Part shown: piece after piece, positions 10,197 to 21,988 of the stretch | Position numbering within the stretch: the first letter of the stretch is position 1 | Layout of the letters: each line of letters opens with the position of its first letter | NCBI GenBank assembly: GCA_008692225.1 | Contig: VICG01000010.1 | Span: 1,922,001-1,986,000 of the forward strand | Direction of reading: 5' to 3' | Length of the DNA: 64,000 bases | From: Monilinia fructicola | Taxonomy: Eukaryota; Ascomycota; Leotiomycetes; Helotiales; Sclerotiniaceae | Notes under the pieces: generated by a model | What the model was told of the DNA's origin: nothing | The model's input: the letters and a program-made list of their open reading frames with translations, nothing else | Database searches by the model: none | Made by a program: the position numbers and the translations under genes

Positions 10197-11135
10197 ATGG
10201 CGTCCTCTGTTGATATTTCCAGCCCTGCAATTGATCCTACACGCAGGAGATCCCTAATTCCAGAGTCCTTATTAGTGAAAGGTTTAAATGTTCGAATATC
10301 AGCACGGAAAGGGGAAACGAAAGGGCCAACCTCAGCTCTTGCACCATCGTATCTTCAAGCAAATCTTATTGTACTGCCTTCAGGTTATGCTGATGACTTT
10401 ACACGGTTTTGTCAAAGAAACCCAGTACCATGTCCCCTCATCGCCAAGTCTGCCACTGTAGGATCGTACAATGCTCTGGAGTCATGGATTGAGGGGGTGA
10501 CAGGTGAAGAGCTGGCCACAGATATCGATATACGAACCGACGCACCAAAATATATGGCCTACAAAGATGGCGAGCTTGTGGGTGATCATATCGACGATTT
10601 AAGAACTCATTGGACTGAGGATCATGTGGCCTTCTTAATTGGATGCTCGTACAGTTTTGAAGACGCTCTCAAAACCGGTGGATTGATGCCTCGACATACA
10701 AAGCAGCGTCGAAATGTGCCCATGTACAAGACTAACATATCGCTGTGTCCATCCGGTGTATTTGACCAGGGCACATACGTAGTATCTATGAGGCCATATA
10801 AAGAGGATCAAATTGAGAGAGTTAGGGAGATCACAAGACCGTACCTAGCTACTCACGGCGAACCAATAGCTTGGGGGTGGGAAGCTGTTGAGAAATTGGG
10901 TATCAAAGATATAAATAAGCCAGACTGGGGCGATGTATCTGTGGATGATAAAGGGTACAATCTGGAATCAGTCAGGGGACAGGGAGATGAACTTGTCCCT
11001 GTATTTTGGGGATGTGGTGTGACTCCACAATATGCTGTCGTGAGCGCTGGTCTAAAAGGGGTTGTCATGGGCCATGCGCCTGGACACATGCTAGTCTTGG
11101 ACTGTCGAGGTGATGATCTTCTTAAGAATACCTAG
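10197..11135 (+). CDS. D-glutamate cyclase / DUF1445 family protein
   Basis: A single-exon gene of 312 aa. Its sequence fits the PF07286 family (DUF1445, bacterial YcsI/UPF0317; the mammalian relative is DGLUCY, which converts D-glutamate to 5-oxo-D-proline). Landmarks are FCQRNPVPCPL (71-81), FLIGCSYSFEDAL (146-158), VPMYKTN (174-180) and a C-terminal block FWGCGVTPQYAV...HAPGHMLVLD. Length is close to the family norm, and the frame is intact without introns. No organelle signal is obvious. Bacterial members were long annotated as putative hydro-lyases, so the substrate in this fungus is uncertain. It sits upstream of, and on the same strand as, the Zn2Cys6 regulator, but separated from its first exon by about 730 bp. 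Confidence 0.85.
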   Translation: MASSVDISSPAIDPTRRRSLIPESLLVKGLNVRISARKGETKGPTSALAPSYLQANLIVLPSGYADDFTRFCQRNPVPCPLIAKSATVGSYNALESWIEGVTGEELATDIDIRTDAPKYMAYKDGELVGDHIDDLRTHWTEDHVAFLIGCSYSFEDALKTGGLMPRHTKQRRNVPMYKTNISLCPSGVFDQGTYVVSMRPYKEDQIERVREITRPYLATHGEPIAWGWEAVEKLGIKDINKPDWGDVSVDDKGYNLESVRGQGDELVPVFWGCGVTPQYAVVSAGLKGVVMGHAPGHMLVLDCRGDDLLKNT

Positions 11136-11864
11136 GTAGATTCGAGCGGGGGTTTCGCGACTAAAGATGACGCATTGAAAAATACACGACGTCTAGAAAG
11201 AATTGGCATACTAGTCATAGATTTTTAAACACCCAGTTCGGTGATGAGATGGATTGCTGGGCAAAATCATCGGGAATGATTGCTCAGCGAATAAAATGTT
11301 TATAGCTGCATTGTAAATCCGACTTGTGTAAGCGTTTCCGATACTACCTGCACTTCCAAGGTTAGTTAGAACGGCTTAATGTGTACCTTTCAAGCTCAAA
11401 TAGCTTCAGACATTCAAATCATTTTCGAATATTCATTTCGTTCAAAGGATTCAGTTACTTGAAAAGCGCAGTTCATTGAAAAACATACAGTTTTCTAAGT
11501 CTCAAATATAGAGCTTTGTTTGAAGGACGACAAATACATTGCTTCATACGGGATGAATGCATCCAGCGTTGGTACGGAACATGTGAAACTAGGGCATGCA
11601 GGGCGTATCTGAGTAGGCAGAAACATCAGCCTCACTTAAATCCGAATTGGGATACAACCAAATATAATTTCTACATTTACAACCTTAATACTTTTGTCTT
11701 CACGGCCGTCAAAGACAATGATACCCTTCTAATGCTTCAAACTTTGAGAAAATCCTGAGCCCTCACGTCCGTTCTACTTATCATCTTAATTCTTAGCAAC
11801 TCCCCACTATTCCTCGGCCCTGCGAGAGACGAGAGGTCAAAATCAGCAAAATTTGTATCTCGAA
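11136..11864. other. Intergenic region
   Basis: 3' flank of the DUF1445 gene and promoter of the Zn2Cys6 regulator. Small open frames are present but not supported by any motif or codon pattern. No repeat stands out. Confidence 0.4.
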
Positions 11865-14092
11865 ATGAGTGAATCAGGAAGGATTGTCGCGGGTCAAAAG
11901 GCCTCAAAGGTTTCGTTAGTCTCCGGAATGGCAATGCGGGCATACAGCTTGGCTGATAAAGCGTTACAGGTGTGAGAGGTGCCGATACAGGAGGGTGAGT
12001 AGTTCCAAATAATATATGATTGGAATTGTGCTTACAGTATAACTTTAGATCAAATGTGATCGTACACAGCCGTGTCCTCGATGTAGAAAAGGAAATCATG
12101 AGTGTGTCTATCCGCAATCGGAAAAATCGAGGTAAGCTTTCCAGCACTTAGTCGTCTAAAATACCTTGAGTTCTCTAATTCTTCCTCGATTCTAGACCTG
12201 TACCCAAGGGCTACGTACAAGCCCTGGAAGGTCAAATAGCTTCTCTGGAGCTTTTCATCACCAAACTTGTAGCTGCAAATGCTTCCAAGCGGGAGGAAAT
12301 GTTGTCTAATTTCAGTGCGTCTACGAATCATTTGAGTTCACAGCCAAAGCAATCATCTACCCCTCCAACGTCTGCTCCGCCAAATTCCCAGACGATTCCA
12401 ATCCAGCCACGGGCTGGCCATCTTAGGAAACTCAAAGACGGGAACGCAGCCGAGTTTTATGGCGCAACCAGCTTTTTCCAGATTCATCCGTCAGAGGAAT
12501 TAAACGATACCTCTTCATCTAATATGGTACCGCAGTTTGGGTTGGTTTTTTCAACTACGACACAAAGTTCTAATCTTTCAGGTCGGCTGCGGGAAGATAA
12601 CTTAGCCTTCTCCCCTCAAAGCGATATTTGCAAGTATCTTATGAGGATATTCTTTCAAAATCAGTACCAATATCATATGTGCTTGTATCGAGAATATTTT
12701 CTAAGAGACTTCGATGCTGGTGTAGGACCATATTACTCGGATCTTCTCATGTATGCAATCTGTTCAATGGGTGCTCTTGCAAGTGAGAGCACAGCGCAGA
12801 GAGAATTATCCGATATGTTTTCCAGTCGTGCCCAAGAACTCTTATATGGATTTGCGCTTGAATCACCAAATCTCACAACTTTACAAGCCCTCATACTTCT
12901 CGGTCATCGAGAAATCGGACATGGAAAAACTTCCAAGGGATGGTTATTCTCAGGCATGGCTTTTAGAATTGCCCATGAAATGGGACTACATCTAGATCCT
13001 ACGAATTGGAAAGGGTCTAATGATTCCTGGGTTGATAGGGAGATTCTACGGAGAACTTATTGGGCAGCTTTTATAGCCGACAAACAGTTGAGTCTCTATT
13101 TTGGTAGGCCACCCGCTCTCTATCCCGGAGAGTCAGATGTCCACGACACAGTCCGAATACCTTATCCACCAGAATGGAAGTCTCTTCTCAACAAGTATAT
13201 AATGGAAGGCACTTCTGAGACAGCTTATGAGGATGGTCTTGCACTGGTTGCTTCGTGGGTTCATCAGGTTGAGCTTTGCAAAATCTTGCATCGAATGATT
13301 ACGAAGATTTTCGAAAACCGAAATGAGACTACGGACACTACGATAATGGCTAACTCGATCAGAGAAGTAGATGTAGCCTTGACAAAATGGCTAAAGAATC
13401 TGCCAGCGAAACTTCACTGGACAAAATGGACGGTTGGCAATGTGCCTCCGTTTGTACTCCATTTACAGTGAGTTTCTGACGACAGTACATATCGCGAAAT
13501 ATACTAATACCCACCAAGTATGCAATATCACACGGCTATGATAATCCTTCATCGACCACCAAGGATCGCTTTTAAAGAACCGAGAATTGGCGAGACTGAG
13601 GATGTTCAAATATGCTACGAATCGTTAAACATTATTATGAAACTACTCCGAATACACTCTAACAATCTTCAGAAGTATCCCTATCGTCAGCTACCTATTA
13701 CATTCGTTCATACTCTTGCATCAGCTGCAAGCATAGTATTAATGAAACGATACATCGAAGGATCATCTTATAAAGAACCCCCAATCGCAAGACCTTTGGA
13801 TCAGATACTAGAAGCTATCGATGGGGTTTCTAATACGTGGACATGCGCGAAGCAAGTCCGAGATATAATTACATCTACTGTGAAAAAACCAGAGGAAGGG
13901 GATCCTCAAAAGTCATCCCCTGGGAATTTTGATCTAATGACGGGTCTCCTTGATACTGAAATCGCTACCACGATCCCTCAAGACAGTATTGACTGGGATA
14001 GTCTTACAATGGATGACAATGATTTTGAGCTTTTCATGGATAACAATTTTGATATCGATATTTCAACATGGCCTGATCGATCCTTTCCATAG
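11865..14092 (+). CDS. Zn2Cys6 transcription factor with fungal-specific regulatory domain
   Basis: Proposed exons are 11865-11909, 11962-11994, 12049-12131, 12196-13467 and 13519-14092, all phases consistent, 668 aa. The binuclear cluster spans exons 2-3: C-x2-C-x6-C-x5-C-x2-C-x6-C at residues 19, 22, 29, 35, 38 and 45 (CERCRYRRIKCDRTQPCPRC). A short linker and leucine-containing segment follow (YVQALEGQIASLELFITKL), then the middle homology region (LMRIFFQNQYQYHMCLYREY, GKTSKGWLFSGMAFRIAHEM, LRRTYWAAFIADKQLSLYFGRPP) and an acidic C-terminus (WDSLTMDDNDFELFMDNNF) that could be an activation domain. The first 52-nt intron (5' GTTTCG) is an inference made to reach MSESGRIVAGQKASK|RYRCERC. The target is unknown, but the downstream same-strand transporter is a reasonable candidate. 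The whole 2-kb frame is free of indels. Confidence 0.87.
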
Positions 14093-14757
14093 TTACAAAC
14101 GTGAGCTATCGCATAACCTTAACAATCGAGTTATAGTACTCGTGACAGCCCCGCTGACAGTCACATTAGATATATTCAACTATCAAGAATAAACTATCCA
14201 TTTGTTCGAACAATGGACTCCAGGTTGTCAAATTCACACATTGTAGGTCACTCTATCGTTCTTTATCGGTATCCAAATCGATTTCTAAACGTATTAGTTC
14301 TGATATTATTCAGTTATCTTTCCAAGAAGATAGGCATCATGTATGGGGTTCGTGGAATGTGGGACCGAATGGCCCCCAACGGACTTCCTCCACCGTCGTG
14401 CATTATCGGTCACGCGAAGGGATATTATTATCCTTGCACACATGCCACTAGCTGATAGAACGCCAGGCAACGCCTGTGCTGACAATGATCTAGCATAGAT
14501 AGGTGCAAGTAAATGCAGATATTAGGATGATCTTACAGATATTCTCCCGATAGATATCTTATCGGGGTAACCCCGCGCGCGGGACTGCAAGACCGCATAC
14601 GGTTGGCTATATGATGTTTCTCCAGCTCTATTCCTCACCACAATATTCATACATATAACAATATCTTTGAACACAGTTATGATACTGTTGAGGTTCATCG
14701 GAATTATCTATTCATTGCAATTTCAGTGACTGAATTGTTATTCGCAATACCATCAGG
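14093..14757. other. Intergenic region between regulator and transporter
   Basis: 665 bp between the Zn2Cys6 gene and the MFS gene, so the transporter has its own promoter. A CCGATAGATATCTTATCGG-like inverted patch (about 14547-14566; GATA-type sites TTATCGG and CCGATAG) and a CG-rich CCCCGCGCGCGGGAC palindrome (14570-14584) could be regulator binding sites. This is inference from symmetry only. Confidence 0.35.
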
Positions 14758-16536
14758 ATGGAACAGCCCCATAGCGAGAAGACGGTATCGCTTCACGAAA
14801 AGGAGCCCGGGGTTCCAGAACCTGCTCCAGAGGAATCAGAAATTGAGATTTATATCGATCCAGCAAGAGAAGTGAAACTACTCGCCAAACTCGACCTTGC
14901 TTTCACACCTGTCATAATGTTGGTATATTTGTCTTGTTTCTTGGATCGTTCAAATATTGGTATGTCTCAAACATCATCTATGTCCAGATCAAGAGCTAAC
15001 TGCCTTCAGGAAACGTCAAAGTCGCGGGTATGTTGACGGACATACATGCTACTGAGCAGCAGTTTTCCACCGCTGTATCGATTTTCTATGCAACATATGT
15101 GACGTTTGAGACGCCAGCAGCAGTGCTGATGAAGAAACTCACCCCTCGGGTGATCCTATCTACACTCTGCGCGGTCTGGTCACTAACCACCGTTTTTCAC
15201 TGGATTTGTCCACAATGTTGGAGGGCTTTATGCTACGAGATTGATTCTTGGATGTTGCGAAGCAGGCCTGTTCCCTTGCCTGAACTTGTACCTGACGATG
15301 GTATATCGGCGAGAAGAGCAGGCTAAGCGAGTTGGATATTTATTTAGTTGTGCTGCACTCTCGGGTGCGTTTGGAGGGCTTTTGGCTTATGGGATTCTTC
15401 AGATGGATGGCTTGTCCGGAGTTTCTGGCTGGAGGTTTGTCCTGATCTTGATGAAAGTATAGTGTGAGCAAGACTAATAGTTTTAGATGGGTCTATATCA
15501 TTGAGGGACTGTTTAGCATTGTTGTCGCCATCGTTGTCTGGTTTGGTCTTCCAACCGATCCTGGAACAGCTTGGTTCTTGAACGCAGAAGAAAAGGAAAT
15601 GATGAGGCTGAGGGCTATCCAGAGACAAAAGTATATGGGCGAGTAGTTCATCTCTGATCTGTCGAAGAAATTCCAGCTGATTTTATGTACAGGTTCCGAG
15701 AAATTCTCCTGGGAGGAGTTTCCGAATTGAACTTCAAGATCCAAAACTTTATATGAGGTAAGGGGCAAGAAGATCGGCTCTGAATAGATTGACACTGACC
15801 ATGTTTGTAGTGCTGCCATCCAGTTCATGCAAGACTGCTTACTTTATGGGTTTAGCACATTCTTGCCATCCATTCTAAAAGCAATGAACTACAACACACT
15901 CCAAGCAAATTATCTCACTATACCCGTGTATATGTGGGGTGCAATCAGTTTCCTGTTCTTGGCTTGGATATCTGATAGGATTAGCATGCGTGGACCGGTA
16001 GGCCAATACCCAAACTTTTAAGATGAGGCGATGACTGATCTAGACTTTAGATTCTATTCTTCGCTAACATCTTTGGAATAGTTGGGTACATCTTGCTGCT
16101 CACAGTAAAACATGAAGGTGCGCTACAACTCCTCAGGCTTTTAATGTGCGATTGCTAACCCTATCCCCAGGAGTAAAGTTCTTCGCCACCTTCCTCTGCG
16201 TGATCGCCGTATACACTGGTCCCGGCCTCAACGTGACCTGGCTCAACGTCAATGTAGCACCACATTACAGACGTGCAACAGCGATTGGCATTCAACAATC
16301 TATCGCCAATACAGCTGGTATCGTTGCTGGCCAAATATATCGCACGTCCCCTTATGTTCTAGGAAATAGTTTTTTCCTTGGGTGCATTGTGCCTGGCTCA
16401 AGTTTTAATCATAGTGAAGATTTGGTATGTGAAGAGTCAGAACAAGATGAAATTGAGAATTGAGAAGGGAGAAGCTGCGGATGGGAGGAGAGTGAGGACT
16501 GGGGATAGGGAGTTGGATTTCGGATATCATATTTAG
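14758..16536 (+). CDS. DAL5-type MFS transporter (anion:cation symporter family), three apparent one-base insertions
   Basis: Seven exons: 14758-14959, 15010-15434, 15487-15638, 15693-15757, 15811-15997, 16051-16117 and 16171-16536. The N-terminal signature LDRSNIGNVKVAGM spans intron 1, and the C-terminus ends VRTGDRELDFGYHI. Both are typical of the allantoate/nicotinate/biotin permease group, which imports organic acids and vitamins across the plasma membrane. Reading through needs removal of one T at 15193-15197, one T at 15719-15721 and one C at 16392-16393. With these removed, all junction phases close exactly and give 486 aa, the normal family size with about 12 helices. Intron 3 appears to use a GC donor (GCGAGT at 15639) because it joins KYMG to SEKFSWEEF. 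The substrate cannot be told. Either a decayed gene or one carrying sequencing errors. The Zn2Cys6 gene upstream may regulate it. Confidence 0.82.
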
Positions 16537-17893
16537 GTAGCAATAAGGGGGACAGAATGTTTTTATGATTAATGCTTCATTAAGGAATCTGAAGTCGACT
16601 GATGGTTCCACTTACCAACAAGGCCACTATATCTAATACATGAATCAAAATACCCTTTAAACTAGGTGAGGTTAGGTTCTTGCCTAGATAGAGTGATATG
16701 TTGGGGGATTGGTTTGACGATTAGCTAGATTAGCTGGGGTGCTAAGGTTACCTAGGTATATATGTGTCTAATTAGCAATTAATAATTAATAAATTGATTG
16801 AAAGGGATTATATTAATCAAAACCGTCTTATTCATTTAATCCCTCAGTGATATCTATCATCTGACTGGATATGATAATTCCTTTGATAGATGTGTATTCA
16901 TTGCTGGAACAAGGAAAGCTAAATTGATATTATATGTTAGGAAAGCTGAAAGGAGTAGATGGAGAGAGTGTGTGTGTGCGAGAGAGAGAAGTAACTATAC
17001 ATACATCCATGGATAGATACACTTATCACCAGTAGAGGAGTGAATTAGATAACTATAATTACTAAAGAGGAGAAAGTAATCTTATTGATAAATATAGATA
17101 TATTATATATAATATATATAATATATATAATATATATAATATATATAATATATATATAAATCCATATATAAGCAACCCTGGAAACGACTAATAGACTCCA
17201 GGCTACTCCAACTAGAATAACTAACCTTAGAGGAAATCCTTAATATCATCTGGGGGCTATCTCATATCTATCTATCACCTTTTATTATTACTCTGTACAC
17301 CTTTCAAAGATTAATAATTTAGGTTTATAGAATTAGCAATATTTTCTAGTACTTTCTAATATACTTTTCTTCCTCTATTCTTCTAATTCCAATTCTACAT
17401 ACTCCCAATTCCAATTCCAATCCCAATTCCAGATCCAACTCCATATCCAACTCCAACTCCAACTACGACTTTCCTTCATAACCAAAATATCAAGAAAATA
17501 GTTCGTCCCTAACATTGACCCAAATATTGCTGATTAAAAAGGTAAGCTATTCCCTTTTAAGACTAGTTTCTAAAATTAGCCTCATCTCCAACCATGAATC
17601 CGCTCTCTTTCAAATTCGCACAAGTGGCACCCTGCACATTCTAAAACTTCTCCCACATCTTCATAAAAGATCATTTAACCTCAACTTACCTATGCCATCA
17701 GCTTTTCATACATTCAAGCTCGTTCCAGCAATGGCGCAAAACGCTTCCTCCCGACAATTGCAAAACCTCCGCTCCACAACCCGCTCCCATCCTTCCTCCT
17801 TCCACCCCAGCCAATTCGCGTCCATCTCCCAATAATTCCACCCCAGCTTCATCATCATCACAACAACAACAACAACAAACTCAAACCCCAACC
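16537..17893. other. Intergenic region with AT-rich simple sequence
   Basis: Contains low-complexity AT DNA, GTGTGTG/GAGAGAG patches (16969-16990) and TCCAATTCCAATTCC-like tracts (17385-17465). From about 17770 the frame of the next gene is already open and P/S/Q-rich, so part of the right end may be coding through an upstream exon. No separate gene is supported. Confidence 0.4.
17097..17159. repeat. (TATATATAA)n microsatellite
   Basis: About six imperfect copies of a 9-12 bp TATATATAATA unit lie in the gap between the MFS gene and the next gene. Seen directly. Confidence 0.85.
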
Positions 17894-18967
17894 ATGGCGA
17901 CTCCAAGCAGTGAATCGCGCATGCACCCTCCCAGTATCCCACGCAGTTTGATGACTCCAGCGCGAGAATTAAGAGAAAGTTCCGTCGCGAGTAGTATTGG
18001 ACAGGGAAGTGCGACGCGCAAACCACGACAGAATTTAGATGAGCGCGATCAAATCCAAGCATTAAAGGCTTGCATTGCTCAAAAGCATAATTTCAAAGAA
18101 GGAACCAAGAGCCAATTTTGGAACGGTGTTAATGCACAATTCCAAGAAGCTACGGGTAAGATTCTAGCGCAGATGAGCGCGACGGTCGCAAGATTGGTAG
18201 AAGCTCGTAGGAGACAAGTGTGCGATTGGGAGAATGAAGTCATTCCCGATAAGCCTGGTGGAGAATTGAATACATTATTGGATGAATGGATTGAATTTTT
18301 GAAAGTGGAGGATGCAGATGCGGAGGCCGAGAGACAACGGCAGGTGGATGCCAGGAGAAGGGTAGAGGAATCGAGGAAAGAGGCCAGAAAATCGGTCATC
18401 GCTCAGGAGAGTTTAATTCAAAATCAGAGCCCAGGTGTGAGAATTGTTGCGGGCCCAGCTCCTCCACAACCGGTCGCGGACATGGGACAGAATCAACCTC
18501 AACATCTTCATGCAGGTCAACAAATTGTATACCAATCGGCTCCCAATGGAGAGTTCATCGATGCGAATGGATTCCGCCCACACAAGAGACGAAGAACTAC
18601 TGCTAACGAGCGCCAATTACCACCACAGGTTCACCAAGAACCCATTGCCTATGGTCAAGACTATCGACTTGCGCTTCCTCCACCTCCACCATCACCCCCC
18701 CGACGCGTCGTACTAGAAGGTCAATTGACCAAAGAAGATTGGCGCGATATCATGGGCAACGACGCGCGACTACGGGCACTTGAAAGCAAGGTCGATAAGA
18801 TCGAATTGATCGTTTCACAAAATAATAAATTGTTATTACAATTATTAGCAAACTCGAAGACAGAGGAAAAGGACAAGGATAGAGAAAGAAACAAGAGGAT
18901 TGATTCTGAAGATCATGATCGGGTGCCCGTTCATTTGGATGCGGAATTCGAGAGGGATTACTTGTGA
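17894..18967 (+). CDS. Unrecognised conserved-looking fungal protein, helical/basic, possible nuclear role
   Basis: A 357-residue open frame. ATG at 17894 has a strong context (ACCATGGCG). I do not recognise a named family. An N-terminal region (about 50-125: DERDQIQALKACIAQKHNF, FWNGVNAQFQEATG) has the spacing of aromatic residues seen in Myb/SANT- or trihelix-like modules. It is followed by a charged helix (about 130-175, DADAEAERQRQVDARRRVEE), a disordered stretch with a KRRR patch (about 232-236) that could be a nuclear localisation signal, a PPPPPSPPRR segment and a final coiled-coil-like helix (RALESKVDKIELIVSQNNKLLLQLL). The same frame stays open upstream to about 17681 and encodes P/S/Q-rich sequence, including six Gln just before the Met, so the true start may be further upstream. 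DNA binding is a guess only. Confidence 0.7.
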   Translation: MATPSSESRMHPPSIPRSLMTPARELRESSVASSIGQGSATRKPRQNLDERDQIQALKACIAQKHNFKEGTKSQFWNGVNAQFQEATGKILAQMSATVARLVEARRRQVCDWENEVIPDKPGGELNTLLDEWIEFLKVEDADAEAERQRQVDARRRVEESRKEARKSVIAQESLIQNQSPGVRIVAGPAPPQPVADMGQNQPQHLHAGQQIVYQSAPNGEFIDANGFRPHKRRRTTANERQLPPQVHQEPIAYGQDYRLALPPPPPSPPRRVVLEGQLTKEDWRDIMGNDARLRALESKVDKIELIVSQNNKLLLQLLANSKTEEKDKDRERNKRIDSEDHDRVPVHLDAEFERDYL

Positions 18968-20100
18968 GGATACCTTGCTCTTGCGATGCGCATTCAGTTC
19001 TATTTGGAAAAGACACTTGCTGAGATTTTTGAAAGGACGGGAAGATATTCGAAAACTCCATTGCCAATAAATGATTAGTTGATCTTGTTCTTGATCCTGC
19101 ATTCAAATTCACTAGGCACAGGACGATGGCTCAGTTGTATCGGACTGGATTCCGCAGAGGGCACATGCAGGATACCTTGACGTATGCTAGGCGACTGATG
19201 ATTGCCGACCTATTTCCCCTTTGCTCTGGAATCGGTGAGTTAATCTAACACTTGTTCATAGTCTGTAAGTCAAGGGCTAATAATATCATAGTAGTTCATG
19301 ACATTTCGAACTCTCACAACTCCCAAACATCCTTCTTATCCGTCATCATTTACTTCTCTTCGCTCTTGTCCTTTACTCTACACAACTCTATACTACTAGC
19401 AATTCTGACCTTTGGAATGAACTGGAACGGAGCGGGATCTAAAAATGAGACACTCATACCCATACAGTGTCTATTCGAAAGACAGGCCTGGTGCCTGTCT
19501 TTCGATGTGTATTTATATCATCAGGTATCTTGGTACTACTTTTTTCCTTGCTTCTTACCTTTCACAACTTACTTTTCACGTTTCACTTTTCAGAGCATTT
19601 CCTTTCCAATATGTTGAATGTTGAATGTTGAATGAGGGTAGGATGATGGATGCTGGACGATGGACACTGAATTCAGAGAAGGAAGCAGTGGATGAGGAAA
19701 TAATGAGGAATGTGGATGGGATGGGGTGGGATGGGATGGGATGGGATGGATATGGATATGTCTACCCGTAATCTCATCCCAACAGACGATGCATGCATGC
19801 GCACATAGTTCTTCGTACCTAGTAGTTCTTCAATCACAATCACAATCACAGTCAAAGTCACAGTCACAGTTATTTATAATGAAGAATCAGATGTGGAATG
19901 AATGTGAATGTGAATGTGAATATGATCCGAATCTGGTCTGGATATTAAGATGAAAATAATCACTCACTCACTCACTCACTCGCTCGCTCACCCTGCCCTT
20001 CACATTCTTACCCTGTTTGTTGCTCACACCTCACCTCACCTCACCTCACCTCAAGCTACCATATCCAAGTAAGTAAACAAGCAAAGAAGTATCTATAAAA

Positions 20101-20174
20101 CCCTAAACATCAAGCCTAAACATAAACCCTAAAACCATAAAGCCTAAACCCTAAAGCCTAAACCCTAAACCTTA
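20101..20174. repeat. Interstitial telomere-like CCCTAAA/CCTAAA degenerate array
   Basis: Repeats of CCCTAAA, GCCTAAA and CCCTAAAG over about 70 bp. Ascomycete telomeres are usually TTAGGG (CCCTAA), so this is a degenerate look-alike of telomeric repeat inside the chromosome. No subtelomeric gene family is seen beside it. Confidence 0.7.
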
Positions 20175-20363
20175 ATATGTATCGATGGAAAGAAGGAAGA
20201 AAGAAAGGAAGGAAGGAAGAAAGGAAGAAGGAAAGAAGGAAAGATGAATTGATTGAGGTTCAGAGATGGGATGGGATGGGATGAGATGGGATGAGATGAG
20301 ATGGGTATTGATTTATAAGTTGGTGTTTGCTATGCTATGTGTTATAGTAGATGCTATACTATA

Positions 20364-20640
20364 CTAGATGCTATGCTATACTATACTATACTATACTATA
20401 CTACTATACTATACTATACTATACTATACTATACTATACTATACTATACTAGATGCTATACTAGATACTATGCTAGATGCTATGCTAGATGCTATGCTAG
20501 ATGCTATGCTAGATGCTATGCTATACTATACTATATATTATGCTATACTATGCTAGATACTATACTAGATGCTATACTAGATGCTATGCTAGATGCTATG
20601 CTAGATGCTATGCTAGATGTGTTTTTATTTTTATTTTTAT
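20364..20640. repeat. CTATA pentamer array grading into an ATGCTATGCTAG 12-mer minisatellite
   Basis: About 90 bp of CTATA repeats (20370-20450) is followed by about 170 bp of GATGCTATGCTA-type 12-mers, interrupted by a second CTATA block, then short TTTTTA repeats (20620-20645) and GATG repeats (20660-20695). Open frames here encode only CYTILYYT-type repeats and are not genes. Confidence 0.85.
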
Positions 20641-21988
20641 TTTTATTGCTTAGGATAGATGGATGGATAGATGAATGGATGGATGGATGGATGGATAAAC
20701 ATATAATTAAAAGGAGGGAATAAAAAAAAGGGAATGAAAAAAGGGAATCAAAAAAAAGGGAATGAAAGGAGGGAACGAGAATGAGTGTTATAATCTATAT
20801 CTCATCTCCTAATACTTGAGCACATCTATTCACCATTCATTGGTATTCACATAGACATTTATTCTCCATGGTCTATCACCTGAATGAGTACTTTCAATCA
20901 TCTTCAATCAATCAATCAATCCTTTAATGAAAAATGGTTTTGACAATTTTTTTCTTATTTCATTTCATTTCATATATCTTCTTCCACTGTGCATCACTAT
21001 TTTCTGTCGTTTCTGTCTGTCTTCTGTCTGCACTGCACTATACCGGGCATGTAAAACCACAACCCAGCAGGCCATTTCCTCATCCCTCCTCAACTCCTTT
21101 CATACCTAGGTATTCATCACCATGCTCTCTCAGTTTTTGCACATCCATACTATAAACATACACTCGAGACCCATTGCTTTCTGATCATACCTTCTTCCCT
21201 TTCCATCTCGCTGGCCTCATTTCCCATCCATTCATACCATTCCGAATAAGGGAAAAAACAAAAACATATCACAATTCCCACTCCCGCTGAATGCCTTGCT
21301 GTCCGACAATCCCTGCATCGCCTCGCGCCATCAAAACAAGTACTTTGAAGTATCGCATTTTTGAGCTTTCCCTATATGTATGCATGCCAATTGTATATCA
21401 AAGATGAACCCCGCCAGTTTGGAACCCATTGTGCAAGTTTATAAACCTTCTGTGACCAAAACAAAGCAAAACTAGAAGAAAAGCATCGAAAACAAACCCA
21501 AACCAGAAAAATCGCCCTGACCAGAACCAGAACCATATCGCTTCGCAAATGCATAGATAGATAGAAAACCATAACAAAGTATCCATCTGAATGAATGAGT
21601 TTTTGGGAAAACTCCTCTTTTTAATTTCTCTTCTTCTTGTTTCCATTTGTTTATCCATGTGTTGATTTGACATGGACAGGAAATCTATAACAGTCGTAAA
21701 ACAAGCTTATTCGATGATAGCCAAGGAGATTCGATATTTTAAACACCCTTCCCCTGTACACCCTCTCCATTTTCTGTTGTGTATATCGCACCATCACATG
21801 CAGCTACTCGACGCATCGTTCAAACTTCGTTCAAACTTCGTTTAAAATGCCCAAGGTAAAGTCACTTGGCTCGCATGTGGATCAGGTTGTTGATGTAAGC
21901 CTTTCATTTGGGATGCTGAGTGATCTCTCGAGTCACTCTCAATCCAGCTTTCATCAGATCAAGTAGACCTTCGCTCCTGGCCAACGCT

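Larger units (their letters stand above)
18968..21988. other. Intergenic region rich in simple repeats, 3.0 kb
   Basis: Converging 3' ends of the unrecognised gene (+) and the nucleotidyltransferase gene (-). It contains GGGATGGGAT tandems (19715-19750), TCACTCACTC (19963-19990), telomere-like hexamers, GGAAGAAAGG tracts, and the CTATA / ATGCTATGCTAG arrays described separately. The remainder shows no gene. Confidence 0.5.

Noticed and set aside
11865..16536. Secondary-metabolite cluster (regulator plus transporter)
   Set aside because: No backbone synthase, terpene cyclase, P450 or other tailoring enzyme is nearby.
14758..16536. Calling the MFS gene a definite pseudogene
   Set aside because: All three lesions are one-base insertions in mononucleotide runs, and the same class of lesion hits conserved genes elsewhere in the window, so error is at least as likely.
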